Source of the DNA: Mycoplasmatota bacterium
GTDB taxonomy: Bacteria; Bacillota_I; Bacilli_A; Haloplasmatales; Haloplasmataceae
Direction: 5' to 3'
Length of the DNA stretch: 64,000 nt
Assembly: GCA_018394295.1 (NCBI GenBank)
Contig: CP074574.1
Coordinates: 1 to 64,000, forward strand
Shown: positions 50,287 through 57,924 of the stretch, in pieces
Position numbering within the stretch: position 1 is the first letter of the stretch
How the letters are laid out: each line of letters opens with the position of its first letter
Notes under the pieces: generated by a model
What the model was told of the DNA's origin: nothing
Database searches by the model: none
What the model saw: the letters and a program-made list of their open reading frames with translations, nothing else
Position numbers and translations under genes: made by a program

Positions 50287-50688
50287 ATGAATAATATAAT
50301 TGAAAAATTAAAATCTAAATTAGGATATAAAGAATTTATTAATCAATTAGTCTCTCTTGAATATGGTGAAATGAAACCTAGTACATTTGAACCCATATAT
50401 AATAAATATATGGATGATGATAATTGCACGAAAATTTTTCATATTAATAAATATTGTAATAATATAAAAAAAGAAGAAACTCCAATTAATGATGTATCTA
50501 AATTGATTGACGAAATTGGTTTGCATAAATTTATAAAAGGTTTAATTGTATATGAATTTCCGGAACTAAATAACGATCAAGTTTCATCAATAACTGATTT
50601 ATGGTATGAAAGAGACCAGGATAACATTTTTGATATCGGTGAACTTGTTGAATCAATTATCAATAACAGTTGTGAGTTATCAATATAA
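50287..50688 (+). CDS. Unknown protein made of two similar halves
   Basis: The 133-residue protein (GAAGGTGAAAGA ribosome site) contains an internal duplication of about 55 residues: GYKEFINQLVSLEYGEMKPS near residue 13 and GLHKFIKGLIVYEFPELNND near 78, each followed by an aromatic-acidic helix. It is acidic and soluble. The family is unknown. It is transcribed from a family-1 promoter and ends at its own terminator. Confidence 0.6.
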   Translation: MNNIIEKLKSKLGYKEFINQLVSLEYGEMKPSTFEPIYNKYMDDDNCTKIFHINKYCNNIKKEETPINDVSKLIDEIGLHKFIKGLIVYEFPELNNDQVSSITDLWYERDQDNIFDIGELVESIINNSCELSI

Positions 50689-50726
50689 AATACCTCTTGG
50701 ATTCTAGGTAACCTATTGTTAAATTG

Positions 50727-50756
50727 AAAAGTTAGAAAAAAAATTCTAACTTTTTT
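50727..50756 (+). terminator. Terminator
   Basis: AAAAGTTAGAA pairs with TTCTAACTTTT, then T residues. Confidence 0.85.
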
Positions 50757-50785
50757 ATATTTTCTGACAAAAACCCTCAAAAAGA

Positions 50786-50814
50786 TTGTATGTTTTGAAT
50801 AAATTTGTTATAAT
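50786..50814 (+). promoter_or_regulatory. Family-3 promoter of the prepilin peptidase gene
   Basis: TTGTAT (50786-50791), spacer GTTTTGAATAAATTTGT, TATAAT (50809-50814). The spacer matches those of the T4SS and Tad operons. Confidence 0.7.
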
Positions 50815-50846
50815 TTGTATAAAGAATACGAATGGAGAAGATAGAA

Positions 50847-51503
50847 ATGGATAATTTAACTTTGTTTTATAGTATAATAGTAATTTTAATTCTAGGGTAT
50901 CACTGTTATACAGACCTCAAAAAGAATGAAATAACCAATTTAGGGAATGGAATACTATTAATTGTACAATTAGGGTATCTATATATATTAATGAGTAGAG
51001 AATATAGTATAATACACATTTTATTAATTATCTTTATGTTCATCACTATAGGATTAAATACTGTATTTGATTATACAATTATCCTTAAAAAGTTAGGAAA
51101 AAGTAATTTAGAAGATAAAATAGATACAATACTAACTACAATAATGATTGTCACAATAGCAATTACATCTTTCATAGTTTTTAAAAATAATGTAAACTAT
51201 ATTTCTTATTCATACTTGATCACGCCAATTCTAATGTTAATAATGACTGTTCTTCTAGTTAGATATACTAATAGTATTGGTGCTGGGGATGGGAAGTTAT
51301 TAATGATATTAGGAATCAATTTAAATTACTATGCATTTATACTAATTTATTTTGGTGCTGTTGTAATACAATTAATTATAATGATCATTGAGTTTATTTT
51401 ATCAAAAGATAAAACTAATTTTAGAAAAAGACAGGTACCTTTTGCAGAATCAGTCTATCTTGCTTATTTATTATATTTTGCACTTTTCATAAGTTATATA
51501 TGA
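50847..51503 (+). CDS. A24-type prepilin peptidase for the Flp/Tad pilins
   Basis: The 218-residue membrane protein starts at ATG 50847 behind GGAGAAG. The ATG at 50832 has no ribosome site. The two catalytic aspartates of the family are visible: Asp23 in YTDLKKNEITN and the GxGD motif in SIGAGDGKLL near residue 145. About six to seven membrane helices fit. It should cleave the Gly10-type leaders of the proteins encoded at 38351-39699, and it shares their promoter type although it lies 11 kb away. Confidence 0.85.
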   Translation: MDNLTLFYSIIVILILGYHCYTDLKKNEITNLGNGILLIVQLGYLYILMSREYSIIHILLIIFMFITIGLNTVFDYTIILKKLGKSNLEDKIDTILTTIMIVTIAITSFIVFKNNVNYISYSYLITPILMLIMTVLLVRYTNSIGAGDGKLLMILGINLNYYAFILIYFGAVVIQLIIMIIEFILSKDKTNFRKRQVPFAESVYLAYLLYFALFISYI

Positions 51504-51530
51504 GATAGACACTCAAAGTGTCTATCTTTT
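51504..51530 (+). terminator. Terminator after the peptidase gene
   Basis: GATAGACACT-CAA-AGTGTCTATC followed by T4. Confidence 0.85.
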
Positions 51531-51540
51531 ATCCAAAAAA

Positions 51541-51582
51541 CTAACAAGAATACTCCTACTTCTATAAGTAAGGGTAGTTCAC
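51541..51582 (+). mobile_element. Solo terminal hairpin of the IS200/IS605 element
   Basis: CTCCTACTTCTATAAGTA plus GGGTAGTTCAC repeats the right-end hairpin, preceded by CTAACAAGAAT, which resembles the left end at 46108. It is a minimal remnant of about 42 bp. Confidence 0.6.
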
Positions 51583-51589
51583 TCAACTG

Positions 51590-51619
51590 GTGATACAATA
51601 TATTTGGGTGTAGTATTAT
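51590..51619 (+). promoter_or_regulatory. Family-1 promoter variant
   Basis: GTGATA, then a spacer ending ATTTGGGTGTAG and TATTAT (51614-51619). A second TATAAT lies at 51646-51651. It drives 51675. Confidence 0.55.
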
Positions 51620-51674
51620 TTAAAAAATCGTGGTATGATAGTATATATAATATTGAATAAATGGAGTGGATACT

Positions 51675-51995
51675 ATGCAAAGTGATAATTTCAAAGAGTT
51701 TTCAAAGATATTAAATGATATACTGAAAATAAGTGGTTTTGACCGAAAAACATTAGAAACCATTAGTGGGATCAGTAAATCATACATTGAGAAAATACTA
51801 GATGGAACTAGAAAGCCTACCAATATATTTATAATTCATTTTATAAGATTATTTGATAGTATTAACGTTTATCGAGATATTAAAAATTATATACTCACTT
51901 ATAAAATAAATACCATTCAATGGGAAGAAGTTAATAAAGGATTACGTCATTTCTTAAAAGAAAATTCAAAGGTGTTAAACTATATTAACTGTTAA
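51675..51995 (+). CDS. XRE-family HTH regulator
   Basis: A 106-residue protein starting at ATG 51675 behind AAATGGAGTGG. Residues about 10-60 form a Cro/C1-type HTH (GFDRKTLETISGISKSYIEK, then LDGTRKPT). The C-terminal half is helical. It is a candidate regulator of family-1 promoters because its own promoter carries the shared spacer, but nothing in the sequence proves the link. Confidence 0.78.
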   Translation: MQSDNFKEFSKILNDILKISGFDRKTLETISGISKSYIEKILDGTRKPTNIFIIHFIRLFDSINVYRDIKNYILTYKINTIQWEEVNKGLRHFLKENSKVLNYINC

Positions 51996-52050
51996 AATTA
52001 TTATAGAATCTAGGACTGCTATGTAGTTTTTCCTCATACTGATGAAGAAT

Positions 52051-52082
52051 AAACACACCCATCATATATGGAGTGTGTTTTT
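52051..52082 (+). terminator. Terminator directly ahead of a family-1 promoter
   Basis: AAACACAC pairs with GTGTGTTT around a loop containing CATATATG, followed by T residues. Confidence 0.7.
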
Positions 52083-52087
52083 ATTTA

Positions 52088-52116
52088 TTGCTTTTTTATA
52101 TTGGGTGTGGTATTGT
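52088..52116 (+). promoter_or_regulatory. Family-1 promoter, upstream of a family-2 promoter
   Basis: TTGCTT (52088-52093), spacer TTTTATATTGGGTGTGG, TATTGT (52111-52116). Confidence 0.75.
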
Positions 52117-52183
52117 ATTATTTAATAAAGTATTATATTTTAAACATTATTCTACATTTTTTTTACTTTTTTTATACATATAA

Positions 52184-52212
52184 TTGCATTTTTATACGAT
52201 AAGTTGTAAAAT
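52184..52212 (+). promoter_or_regulatory. Family-2 promoter
   Basis: TTGCAT (52184-52189), spacer TTTTATACGATAAGTTG, TAAAAT (52207-52212). With the family-1 unit at 52088 it gives 52278 two inputs. Confidence 0.7.
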
Positions 52213-52277
52213 GAAGTTGTAATTATTTATGGAATTAGATTGTAATGGTAATAATTTAGAAAAAGGGTGGTTAATTA

Positions 52278-52574
52278 ATGTTAAAACAAATTAATTTAGA
52301 AGTATCTGATAATTTTAGTATTTTATTGAATAAATTATCAGATAAATATGGAATGTCCCCCAATTCCTATATAAGTCATTTATTATTAGTTCAAGATATT
52401 TTAAATACTCCCATATTGAAAATGAACACTAAATTTGATGGCACTAGAAAAAATATGTATATTCTAGCAGAACAGGTTGTTGAACTTATGAATCAACAAG
52501 CTAACAAACATCAACTAAAAGTCAATGAATATCTTTACCAGTTACTTTTAAATGCTAATGAAGTAGCTTATTAA
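52278..52574 (+). CDS. Double ribbon-helix-helix-like DNA-binding protein
   Basis: The 98-residue protein (AAAGGGTGG ribosome site) has two similar segments: INLEVSDNFSILLNKLSDKY followed by SPNSYISHLLL, and NMYILAEQVVELMNQQANKH followed by KVNEYLYQLLL. Each fits a strand-helix-helix unit, so one chain could act like a ribbon-helix-helix dimer. It is a candidate plasmid regulator with two different promoters. Confidence 0.6.
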   Translation: MLKQINLEVSDNFSILLNKLSDKYGMSPNSYISHLLLVQDILNTPILKMNTKFDGTRKNMYILAEQVVELMNQQANKHQLKVNEYLYQLLLNANEVAY

Positions 52575-52577
52575 TTT

Positions 52578-52606
52578 AAAAAAGGCTTAATATAAGGCTT
52601 TTTTAT
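52578..52606 (+). terminator. Terminator
   Basis: AAAAAG-G-CTTA pairs with TAAG-G-CTTTTTT. Confidence 0.6.
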
Positions 52607-52641
52607 GCATTATAATTTAATAATATTATGAGGTGAAAAGA

Positions 52642-53649
52642 ATGAACGGTTATAAAATTGGAATAGACTTAGGAACCAAAAATACTCTAGTCTATATAAA
52701 TGGAAGAGGTATTATTTTTAACGAACCTTCAATGGTTGCATTTGATAGGGAAACAAATAAAATGATAGCCATCGGACACAAAGCCAATGATATGTTAGGA
52801 AAAGAACATGGAAAAATAAAAGTAACCAAACCTCTTGAAGGTGGAGTAATAGCTGATCTTAATGCTACGGAAGTAATTTTAGAATCTATCTTTAAAAAAT
52901 TTAAGGACACAAATGTAAATCTTAAACATTCAACATTGCTGTTATGTTGTCCATCAAAAATGACGAGTTCAGAAAGAAAAGCTTTAGAAGATTTAGCTCA
53001 TAAATTAGAAATTAAAGATGTACTTATAGAAAAGGAAGTCAAAGCCGGTGCTATTGGATCAGGTATCGATATATTTATGCCCAAAGGCATTATGATTGTA
53101 GATATAGGTGGAGGTACTACTGATATTGGTGTTCTTTCACTTGGTGATGTAGTAGTACATGACTCAATCCGTATTGCTGGGAATTATATAGATAATGAGA
53201 TTATTAAATATATAAAATATAAATATGGTATGGAAATTGGAAAGCAAACAGCTGAAAAAATAAAAATAGGAATTGGTACACTTAAAAATGAATTAGCTGA
53301 AGATAGAACATATACGTTTTCTGGCAAAAATAGTAATACAAATTTACCAGGTAAAATGATAATTAAACAATCTGAAATAAGAAATATTCTTTTAAAAATA
53401 TTCACTAAAATTACTAATAAGATATTAGATGTATTAAGAAAATTGCCACCGGAATTAGCTGAAGATATATTAGAGGATGGTATTATAATCAATGGTGGGG
53501 GAGCCTTAATTGATGGGGTTATTGATTATTTTGAAAATATAACAAATTTAAAATTTAGATTATCAAAAAACCCTTTGACCTCTATTGCTGAAGGAACAAA
53601 AATTTTATTACAAAATAAAGGTGATTATAGGACAAAGCCCTTGAAATAA
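52642..53649 (+). CDS. MreB-like actin homologue carried on the element
   Basis: The 335-residue protein starts at ATG 52642 behind GAGGTGAAAA. An in-frame GTG at 52633 lies inside the ribosome site. The N-terminus GYKIGIDLGTKNTLVYINGR is a clear MreB signature. VDIGGGTTDIGVLSLGDVV (phosphate 2) and IIINGGGALIDG (adenosine site) are also intact. Length equals chromosomal MreB. No mreC/mreD or rod genes are near. It may alter host shape, guide the transfer machine or act in plasmid positioning beside ParM. Confidence 0.9.
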   Translation: MNGYKIGIDLGTKNTLVYINGRGIIFNEPSMVAFDRETNKMIAIGHKANDMLGKEHGKIKVTKPLEGGVIADLNATEVILESIFKKFKDTNVNLKHSTLLLCCPSKMTSSERKALEDLAHKLEIKDVLIEKEVKAGAIGSGIDIFMPKGIMIVDIGGGTTDIGVLSLGDVVVHDSIRIAGNYIDNEIIKYIKYKYGMEIGKQTAEKIKIGIGTLKNELAEDRTYTFSGKNSNTNLPGKMIIKQSEIRNILLKIFTKITNKILDVLRKLPPELAEDILEDGIIINGGGALIDGVIDYFENITNLKFRLSKNPLTSIAEGTKILLQNKGDYRTKPLK

Positions 53650-53666
53650 GAAAATTGGGAACGAAG

Positions 53667-53698
53667 TATAAAGACACTTTATATAAGTGTCTTTATAC
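53667..53698 (+). terminator. Hairpin after the MreB-like gene
   Basis: TATAAAGACACTT pairs with AAGTGTCTTTATA across a 5-nt loop. Confidence 0.7.
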
Positions 53699-53704
53699 AT
53701 TTTA

Positions 53705-53733
53705 TTGCAATTTTATACTACTGATGTTAAAAT
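53705..53733 (+). promoter_or_regulatory. Family-2 promoter
   Basis: TTGCAA (53705-53710), spacer TTTTATACTACTGATGT, TAAAAT (53728-53733). It rules out starts of the next gene before about 53740. Confidence 0.72.
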
Positions 53734-53789
53734 TAAAAAAAGATACTTTCAGAGGAAGGGATGATATATTTGAAGGGAGAAGATTTAAA

Positions 53790-54530
53790 ATGGAACAAAA
53801 GTTAAAAGATTGCTATATTTGTGGGTACCAAGATATTAAATATCTTAATGGTAGACCAGTAAGCTGTCCGTTTTGCGGAACATATTTTGACTACGATAAC
53901 AATAAAAATCTAGGTAACATTTCAGAGTTAAAACATGGTAAGATGATCTTAAAACCTATACTAAAAAGAGATAACAAAAGATATTTAAAGTTAAATGGAA
54001 AAACATTAAAAAACTATACAAAAGAACAACTAGAAGAGTTGCGAACTGATATGTCATTAATTAGAAGTAAATACATGGAATTTAAAAATGGAAAAATACC
54101 TTATTATCTTTTTGCAGAGTTTATAAAAAATAATTACGACCAGTACAAAATTAATCTTGATGAATGGTCACTTAATTTTTCTTGTGATGAACACGAAGAA
54201 AGGTTTATGTTATGTGCCGATAAATTCAAGTATAAACCTAATCAGCCTTATCATATAGCTTTTTATTATATTCTTACAAGTAATTTTGAACTATATGAAT
54301 ATACGGATAGAATTTATACGAATGGTGAACTCAATCTAGAGAATATCAACAACATTCTTAATAAAATTAATAAATCCTATGGTTGTATGTTGAAGGTAGC
54401 TATTAAATTGTTTAATGATTCCAACTTTGAAGATTATGATTTTCTATCTGACTTTGACTTATTAGATAGTTTTAACAAAAAGATAATTCTTGAAGCTATT
54501 AAAATACGATACAACATAGATAGGAGATAG
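53790..54530 (+). CDS. Zinc-ribbon protein of unknown function
   Basis: The 246-residue protein starts at ATG 53790 behind GAAGGGAGAAG, downstream of the family-2 promoter. A four-cysteine ribbon lies at the N-terminus (CYICGYQDIKY ... CPFCGTYFDYD). The rest is helical, with a cysteine and acidic patch (FSCDEHEERFMLCADKF). It heads a run of four closely spaced genes (53790-56163) including a possible nuclease. The ribbon could bind nucleic acid or protein. Confidence 0.6.
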   Translation: MEQKLKDCYICGYQDIKYLNGRPVSCPFCGTYFDYDNNKNLGNISELKHGKMILKPILKRDNKRYLKLNGKTLKNYTKEQLEELRTDMSLIRSKYMEFKNGKIPYYLFAEFIKNNYDQYKINLDEWSLNFSCDEHEERFMLCADKFKYKPNQPYHIAFYYILTSNFELYEYTDRIYTNGELNLENINNILNKINKSYGCMLKVAIKLFNDSNFEDYDFLSDFDLLDSFNKKIILEAIKIRYNIDRR

Positions 54531-54535
54531 CGGAA

Positions 54536-54742
54536 ATGAAACATCAAACAAAAGGTGTTGTGATTTTTAATAAAAAGAAAAAGAAATTTGTTAATATTAC
54601 AGCTGATAAAAAAATAAATGAAGTAGATAATTTTAGTGAAACAATTGCTTATTTTAAGGATGATCCAGATTTAGAAGAAGTGCTAAAAAATGAGGATTTA
54701 GAAACATGGGATATAGTTACCACAAGAGAAACTGTTTATTAA
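54536..54742 (+). CDS. Small acidic/basic protein of unknown function
   Basis: A 68-residue protein starting five bases after the previous stop (AGGAGATAGCGGAA ribosome region). It has a beta-like N-terminus (TKGVVIFNKKKKKFVNITA) and an acidic second half. No motif recognised. It probably belongs to the same operon as the possible nuclease downstream. Confidence 0.55.
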   Translation: MKHQTKGVVIFNKKKKKFVNITADKKINEVDNFSETIAYFKDDPDLEEVLKNEDLETWDIVTTRETVY

Positions 54743-54754
54743 ATAGGGGGTAAT

Positions 54755-55792
54755 ATGGAACGTTTAGATAGATTCCTGTATGCTATTAAAGATAATAAAA
54801 TAGTTTATATTGATGATGTAGAGAATGGTTTAAAATGTAATTGCATTTGTCCAGTATGCAAAAAATCATTAGAAGCTTGTCATGGCGAAAAAAATAAACA
54901 TTATTTTAGACACCATAACTCTTCTAATCTATGTCCTAATTATAAAGAAGTTGTTTTATTAAAACTAGCTTGTGAAATTCTAGAAAAAACTAAACAAATA
55001 TATATACCTGGTGTTACAGAAAATTTACAAAAATGTAGAAAACCAATTTCATATATTAATGAACAAATAATAAAATTTGATAACATATATTTTAATAAAC
55101 TTATTAATAAAAAAATCAAATGTGATATATTAGGAAAAATCGGAAGCAGTTACATTAATATTGAAATAAAAATCAATCAAAGCATTGATGAAAATAAATT
55201 AAGAACTTTAAAACAATTAAAAATAAATACCTTAGAAATTGATCTATTTACTTTTTTTAATGATATATGGAATTATGATATTAGAAATACATTAATTAAT
55301 ACTATTAAAACTACAAGTAAATTAAAAAAATGGAGAGTTTTTATTCCTACAAAAAATATGTTTATAAATGCCTATTCTTCTTTAGAAAAACAAATGGATA
55401 TCCAGGATAAAAATTATCAGAATATAATTAAGTTATTAAAATTTAAATTACAACTTCACGAAAATTTATTAAAAACAAATGAGATACATCATAATAAAGT
55501 TGGTAATTGCATAGTTTGTGGTTCTGATGTAGTGGAGAATGATGATAACAAGTTGTATCTTTGTATAAATAAAGATTGTATGGTATCAATTCCTAAATTT
55601 ATATATGGTGTTCCGATCACTAAAGAACTTTTGAATGAATTGCTGTTAGGTAAACAAACTAAATTAATTAAGGGATTAAATATAGCTGGAAAAGAAATTG
55701 AAGGAAAATTGTTTTATAATCGTATTAACCATATTTTAGAAATTGTAGAACGTAAAAATGATTCATTGTTATTGACACCAAAAAGGAGCTGA
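54755..55792 (+). CDS. CoiA-like nuclease candidate fused to a topoisomerase-type zinc ribbon tail
   Basis: The 345-residue protein (AGGGGG ribosome site) has CPVCKKSLEACHGEKNKHYF near residues 32-51 followed by RHH, the zinc-finger and YFRH pattern of CoiA-like proteins. INIEIKINQSIDENK and LKINTLEIDL then fit the restriction-endonuclease-like core of that family. From about residue 251 a second ribbon (CIVCGSDV ... CINKDC) and the tail LIKGLNIAGKEIEGKLFYN closely parallel the end of the topoisomerase at 11277. This looks like a domain fusion. Role is inferred as DNA processing. Confidence 0.62.
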   Translation: MERLDRFLYAIKDNKIVYIDDVENGLKCNCICPVCKKSLEACHGEKNKHYFRHHNSSNLCPNYKEVVLLKLACEILEKTKQIYIPGVTENLQKCRKPISYINEQIIKFDNIYFNKLINKKIKCDILGKIGSSYINIEIKINQSIDENKLRTLKQLKINTLEIDLFTFFNDIWNYDIRNTLINTIKTTSKLKKWRVFIPTKNMFINAYSSLEKQMDIQDKNYQNIIKLLKFKLQLHENLLKTNEIHHNKVGNCIVCGSDVVENDDNKLYLCINKDCMVSIPKFIYGVPITKELLNELLLGKQTKLIKGLNIAGKEIEGKLFYNRINHILEIVERKNDSLLLTPKRS

Positions 55793-55797
55793 ATTAA

Positions 55798-56163
55798 ATG
55801 GTAAAGACACCAATAATTTTAAGTCAAGTAATAATTAGGGATAATATTAAAGAAAACAATTTATATGAAATTTATGAAAACAGCACAGCCGGTAAGCCAA
55901 TAAAAACACTATCCTATGAAGAAATGAAACATCAATATCCGGAACTTTTGAGTGATGAAGAGCAAGACAGAATGGCTTGTTTAAAAACGTTAAAACAAAG
56001 CGGATATATACCGGCAACAAAAGAAGATGAAGATAAAATCGTAGAATTGATGATAAATGATGTGGACTACACAATTGATAATGAAAATGGACATGTTTTA
56101 GACGAAAACGGTAAGCATTTAGCTAATGTTTATTTTTATCCAAAACAACAACTAGAACTATAA
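55798..56163 (+). CDS. Unknown 121-residue protein
   Basis: It starts five bases after the previous stop with AAAGGAGC as ribosome site, so it completes the operon that begins at 53790. The sequence is acidic (SDEEQDRMACLKTLKQSGYI; DYTIDNENGHVLDENGKHLA), soluble and without recognised motifs. It may act with the possible nuclease gene upstream. Confidence 0.55.
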   Translation: MVKTPIILSQVIIRDNIKENNLYEIYENSTAGKPIKTLSYEEMKHQYPELLSDEEQDRMACLKTLKQSGYIPATKEDEDKIVELMINDVDYTIDNENGHVLDENGKHLANVYFYPKQQLEL

Positions 56164-56186
56164 ACGTTTTACATAATAATAATAAT

Positions 56187-56217
56187 AAAAGAGACTAATT
56201 TTGTTAGTCTTTTTTTA
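56187..56217 (+). terminator. Terminator
   Basis: AGACTAA-TTTTG-TTAGTCT followed by T7. Confidence 0.85.
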
Positions 56218-56236
56218 TTATTCTTTATACATTTTA

Positions 56237-56265
56237 TTGCAAATTTATACATAAAATGTTAATAT
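56237..56265 (+). promoter_or_regulatory. Family-2 promoter
   Basis: TTGCAA (56237-56242), spacer ATTTATACATAAAATGT, TAATAT (56260-56265). It drives 56360. Confidence 0.7.
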
Positions 56266-56359
56266 TATAATATATGAGTAAATACAAGAGTTTATTGTAA
56301 GTCTATAAAAATATTAAAACAAATTTGTATTAATTTGTAATGAGAAAGTTGGTGTTAGT

Positions 56360-56626
56360 GTGAATCAAGAAGTGATTGATACCATATGGCATTCAGATTT
56401 TAGGAATGATGAATATATGATATTATCCGATTATTACAATGGGTTCAGAATGTATCTAAAAAAATATAAAAAAGGATATAAGTTTTATGTATCAATAAGA
56501 AGACAAAAAAAGCATGGAATTGATAATAAGTTGATACATGAATCACCTGTGGCTTATTTCAATCATTGTAGCTTAAATGAAGCAAAAATTAAGGGCATAG
56601 AACATTTTCAATGGATGATAAGTTGA
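56360..56626 (+). CDS. Small basic protein of unknown function
   Basis: The 88-residue protein uses GTG 56360 with a weak GTTGGTGT ribosome region. It is rich in Tyr, Lys and Arg (MYLKKYKKGYKFYVSIRRQK), a beta-rich pattern that may bind nucleic acid. It starts the operon that continues with 56667 and 57104. Confidence 0.5.
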   Translation: MNQEVIDTIWHSDFRNDEYMILSDYYNGFRMYLKKYKKGYKFYVSIRRQKKHGIDNKLIHESPVAYFNHCSLNEAKIKGIEHFQWMIS

Positions 56627-56666
56627 TTCATATTACAATTAAAACTAAATATAAGGGGGAAAATAT

Positions 56667-57104
56667 ATGTCTGAAGAGAATAAAGATATTAGATTTATAT
56701 TTCATGCTTTCGTACATGATACTAACAAAATATATCCAGTGATAAATATTAATTATCAACAACAAATTGTATCTTGTATATATGAAAATAATGTAAAGGA
56801 TTATCCTTTTAGTAATGTTGATTTGCTACTTTCTACTAGATGTAATGATAATAATGAAAAAGAAATTATTGAGGGTACTGTTGTTAGATCATTATATTCT
56901 AATACTAAAATGTTAATTTGTTTTGGAGAATATACTGCTTATTGTCCAGTTGATGAACAATGGATGACGAATATCGGATTTTATGCATTGGATGAAAATG
57001 GAAATGAAATGCCTTTAGGTCCTATAAATGATTGGGCTGAAGTCTTAGGGCATTCTCTTGTAGATAAATCATTCCACCAAACAAATATACCAGGTGAAAT
57101 ATAA
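56667..57104 (+). CDS. Unknown 145-residue protein
   Basis: It starts behind ATAAGGGGGAAA. The sequence is beta-rich with short aromatic strands (RFIFHAFVHDTNKIYPVINI) and a C-terminal DENGNEMPLGPINDW segment. No membrane helix or catalytic motif is visible. The stop codon overlaps the start of the next gene (TAATG), which implies translational coupling. Confidence 0.55.
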   Translation: MSEENKDIRFIFHAFVHDTNKIYPVININYQQQIVSCIYENNVKDYPFSNVDLLLSTRCNDNNEKEIIEGTVVRSLYSNTKMLICFGEYTAYCPVDEQWMTNIGFYALDENGNEMPLGPINDWAEVLGHSLVDKSFHQTNIPGEI

Positions 57105-57316
57105 TGAGTAAATATCAAAATAAAAGAAAGAGGAATAAAAGAGTATCCAGGGTGATAATCGGTAACGATGGTGTTCCAGACTATATATCTGATTCTAGGA
57201 TAGTACATAATGTTTCTTATAAAATAGCCGGTATTGTAGGTCATAATTCTTCATCATCGGTTCTGTCTATTTTTTATTGGACTATTAGAACAGTTTTAGT
57301 TCTTTTGATCTATTGA
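57104..57316 (+). CDS. Small membrane protein interrupted by an in-frame TGA
   Basis: The annotated frame gives 70 residues: a basic N-terminus (KYQNKRKRNKRVSRVIIGND), then a hydrophobic helix ending TVLVLLIY-TGA at 57314-57316. The same frame stays open for 24 further codons to TAA at 57389-57391 and reads PIRIILKALAIPIFIIKIII, an obvious continuation of a membrane protein. Other genes in the window end in TGA, so the code is standard. Either a nonsense mutation shortened the protein or read-through occurs (the context TGAC is a leaky one). Confidence 0.55.
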   Translation: MSKYQNKRKRNKRVSRVIIGNDGVPDYISDSRIVHNVSYKIAGIVGHNSSSSVLSIFYWTIRTVLVLLIY

Positions 57317-57426
57317 CCAATAAGAATTATACTTAAAGCTTTAGCAATACCTATATTCATAATTAAGATTATAATTGCTTTATTCAAATAAAATATCTTA
57401 TTACATTATAAAAGGAGTTGTTCGAT

Positions 57427-57741
57427 ATGATGAATTCTACAAAAAGTATACAAATGCATGGTGGATTCTATAAAGAACTACCAAATGTTGTAATAATCGA
57501 TGGATTAGAATATACAAAATCAAACAGTAGATTAAGATATAATGCTGAATACCATGAAAATTACAAAAATCATTGGACTACTGAAGAACTATGTTATATG
57601 TGTTCTATGTGGGATAGTAGAAAAAAAGCTGATATAGCCCTTGCATTGGGAAGAACTCATGGTTCAGTATTAACTATGGCCTATCAATTGAGAAAAAAAG
57701 GTAAGTTTGAATATTATAAAAAATTAGGGAAGCAAATGTAA
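57427..57741 (+). CDS. Myb/SANT-like HTH protein
   Basis: The 104-residue protein starts at ATG 57427 behind AAAAGGAG. Residues about 52-90 read NHWTTEELCYMCSMWDSRKK, then ADIALALGRTHGSVLTMAYQ and LRKKG, the tri-helical layout of SANT/GcrA-like HTH domains found in phage and plasmid regulators. The N-terminal 40 residues may form strands. DNA binding is likely. The target is unknown. Confidence 0.62.
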   Translation: MMNSTKSIQMHGGFYKELPNVVIIDGLEYTKSNSRLRYNAEYHENYKNHWTTEELCYMCSMWDSRKKADIALALGRTHGSVLTMAYQLRKKGKFEYYKKLGKQM

Positions 57742-57924
57742 TACATATTGTAAGTTTTAAATAAAGTTTGAACAGAATTTGATTTTGAGATGAGTTTTAA
57801 AAGATATTGGGTAAAAAAATTATAAAATAATTTAAATAAAACCTACATTTATTATTACTTGTTTTATAAAAAAGTTTAAACAAAAATGTTGAGGTGACAA
57901 TAAAATTGTTAGGGGAGCGAAAGA

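Noticed and set aside
51996-52050. Second hammerhead-like core (CTGATGA at about 52039 with a short TATG/CATA stem)
   Set aside because: The required GAAA and UH elements are missing or in the wrong place. Other CTGATGA matches in the window lie inside coding sequence.
57104-57391. Mycoplasma-type genetic code with TGA as tryptophan
   Set aside because: Many intact genes (for example those ending at 11221, 17680, 56626 and 59626) stop at TGA and use TGG for tryptophan, so TGA is a stop here.
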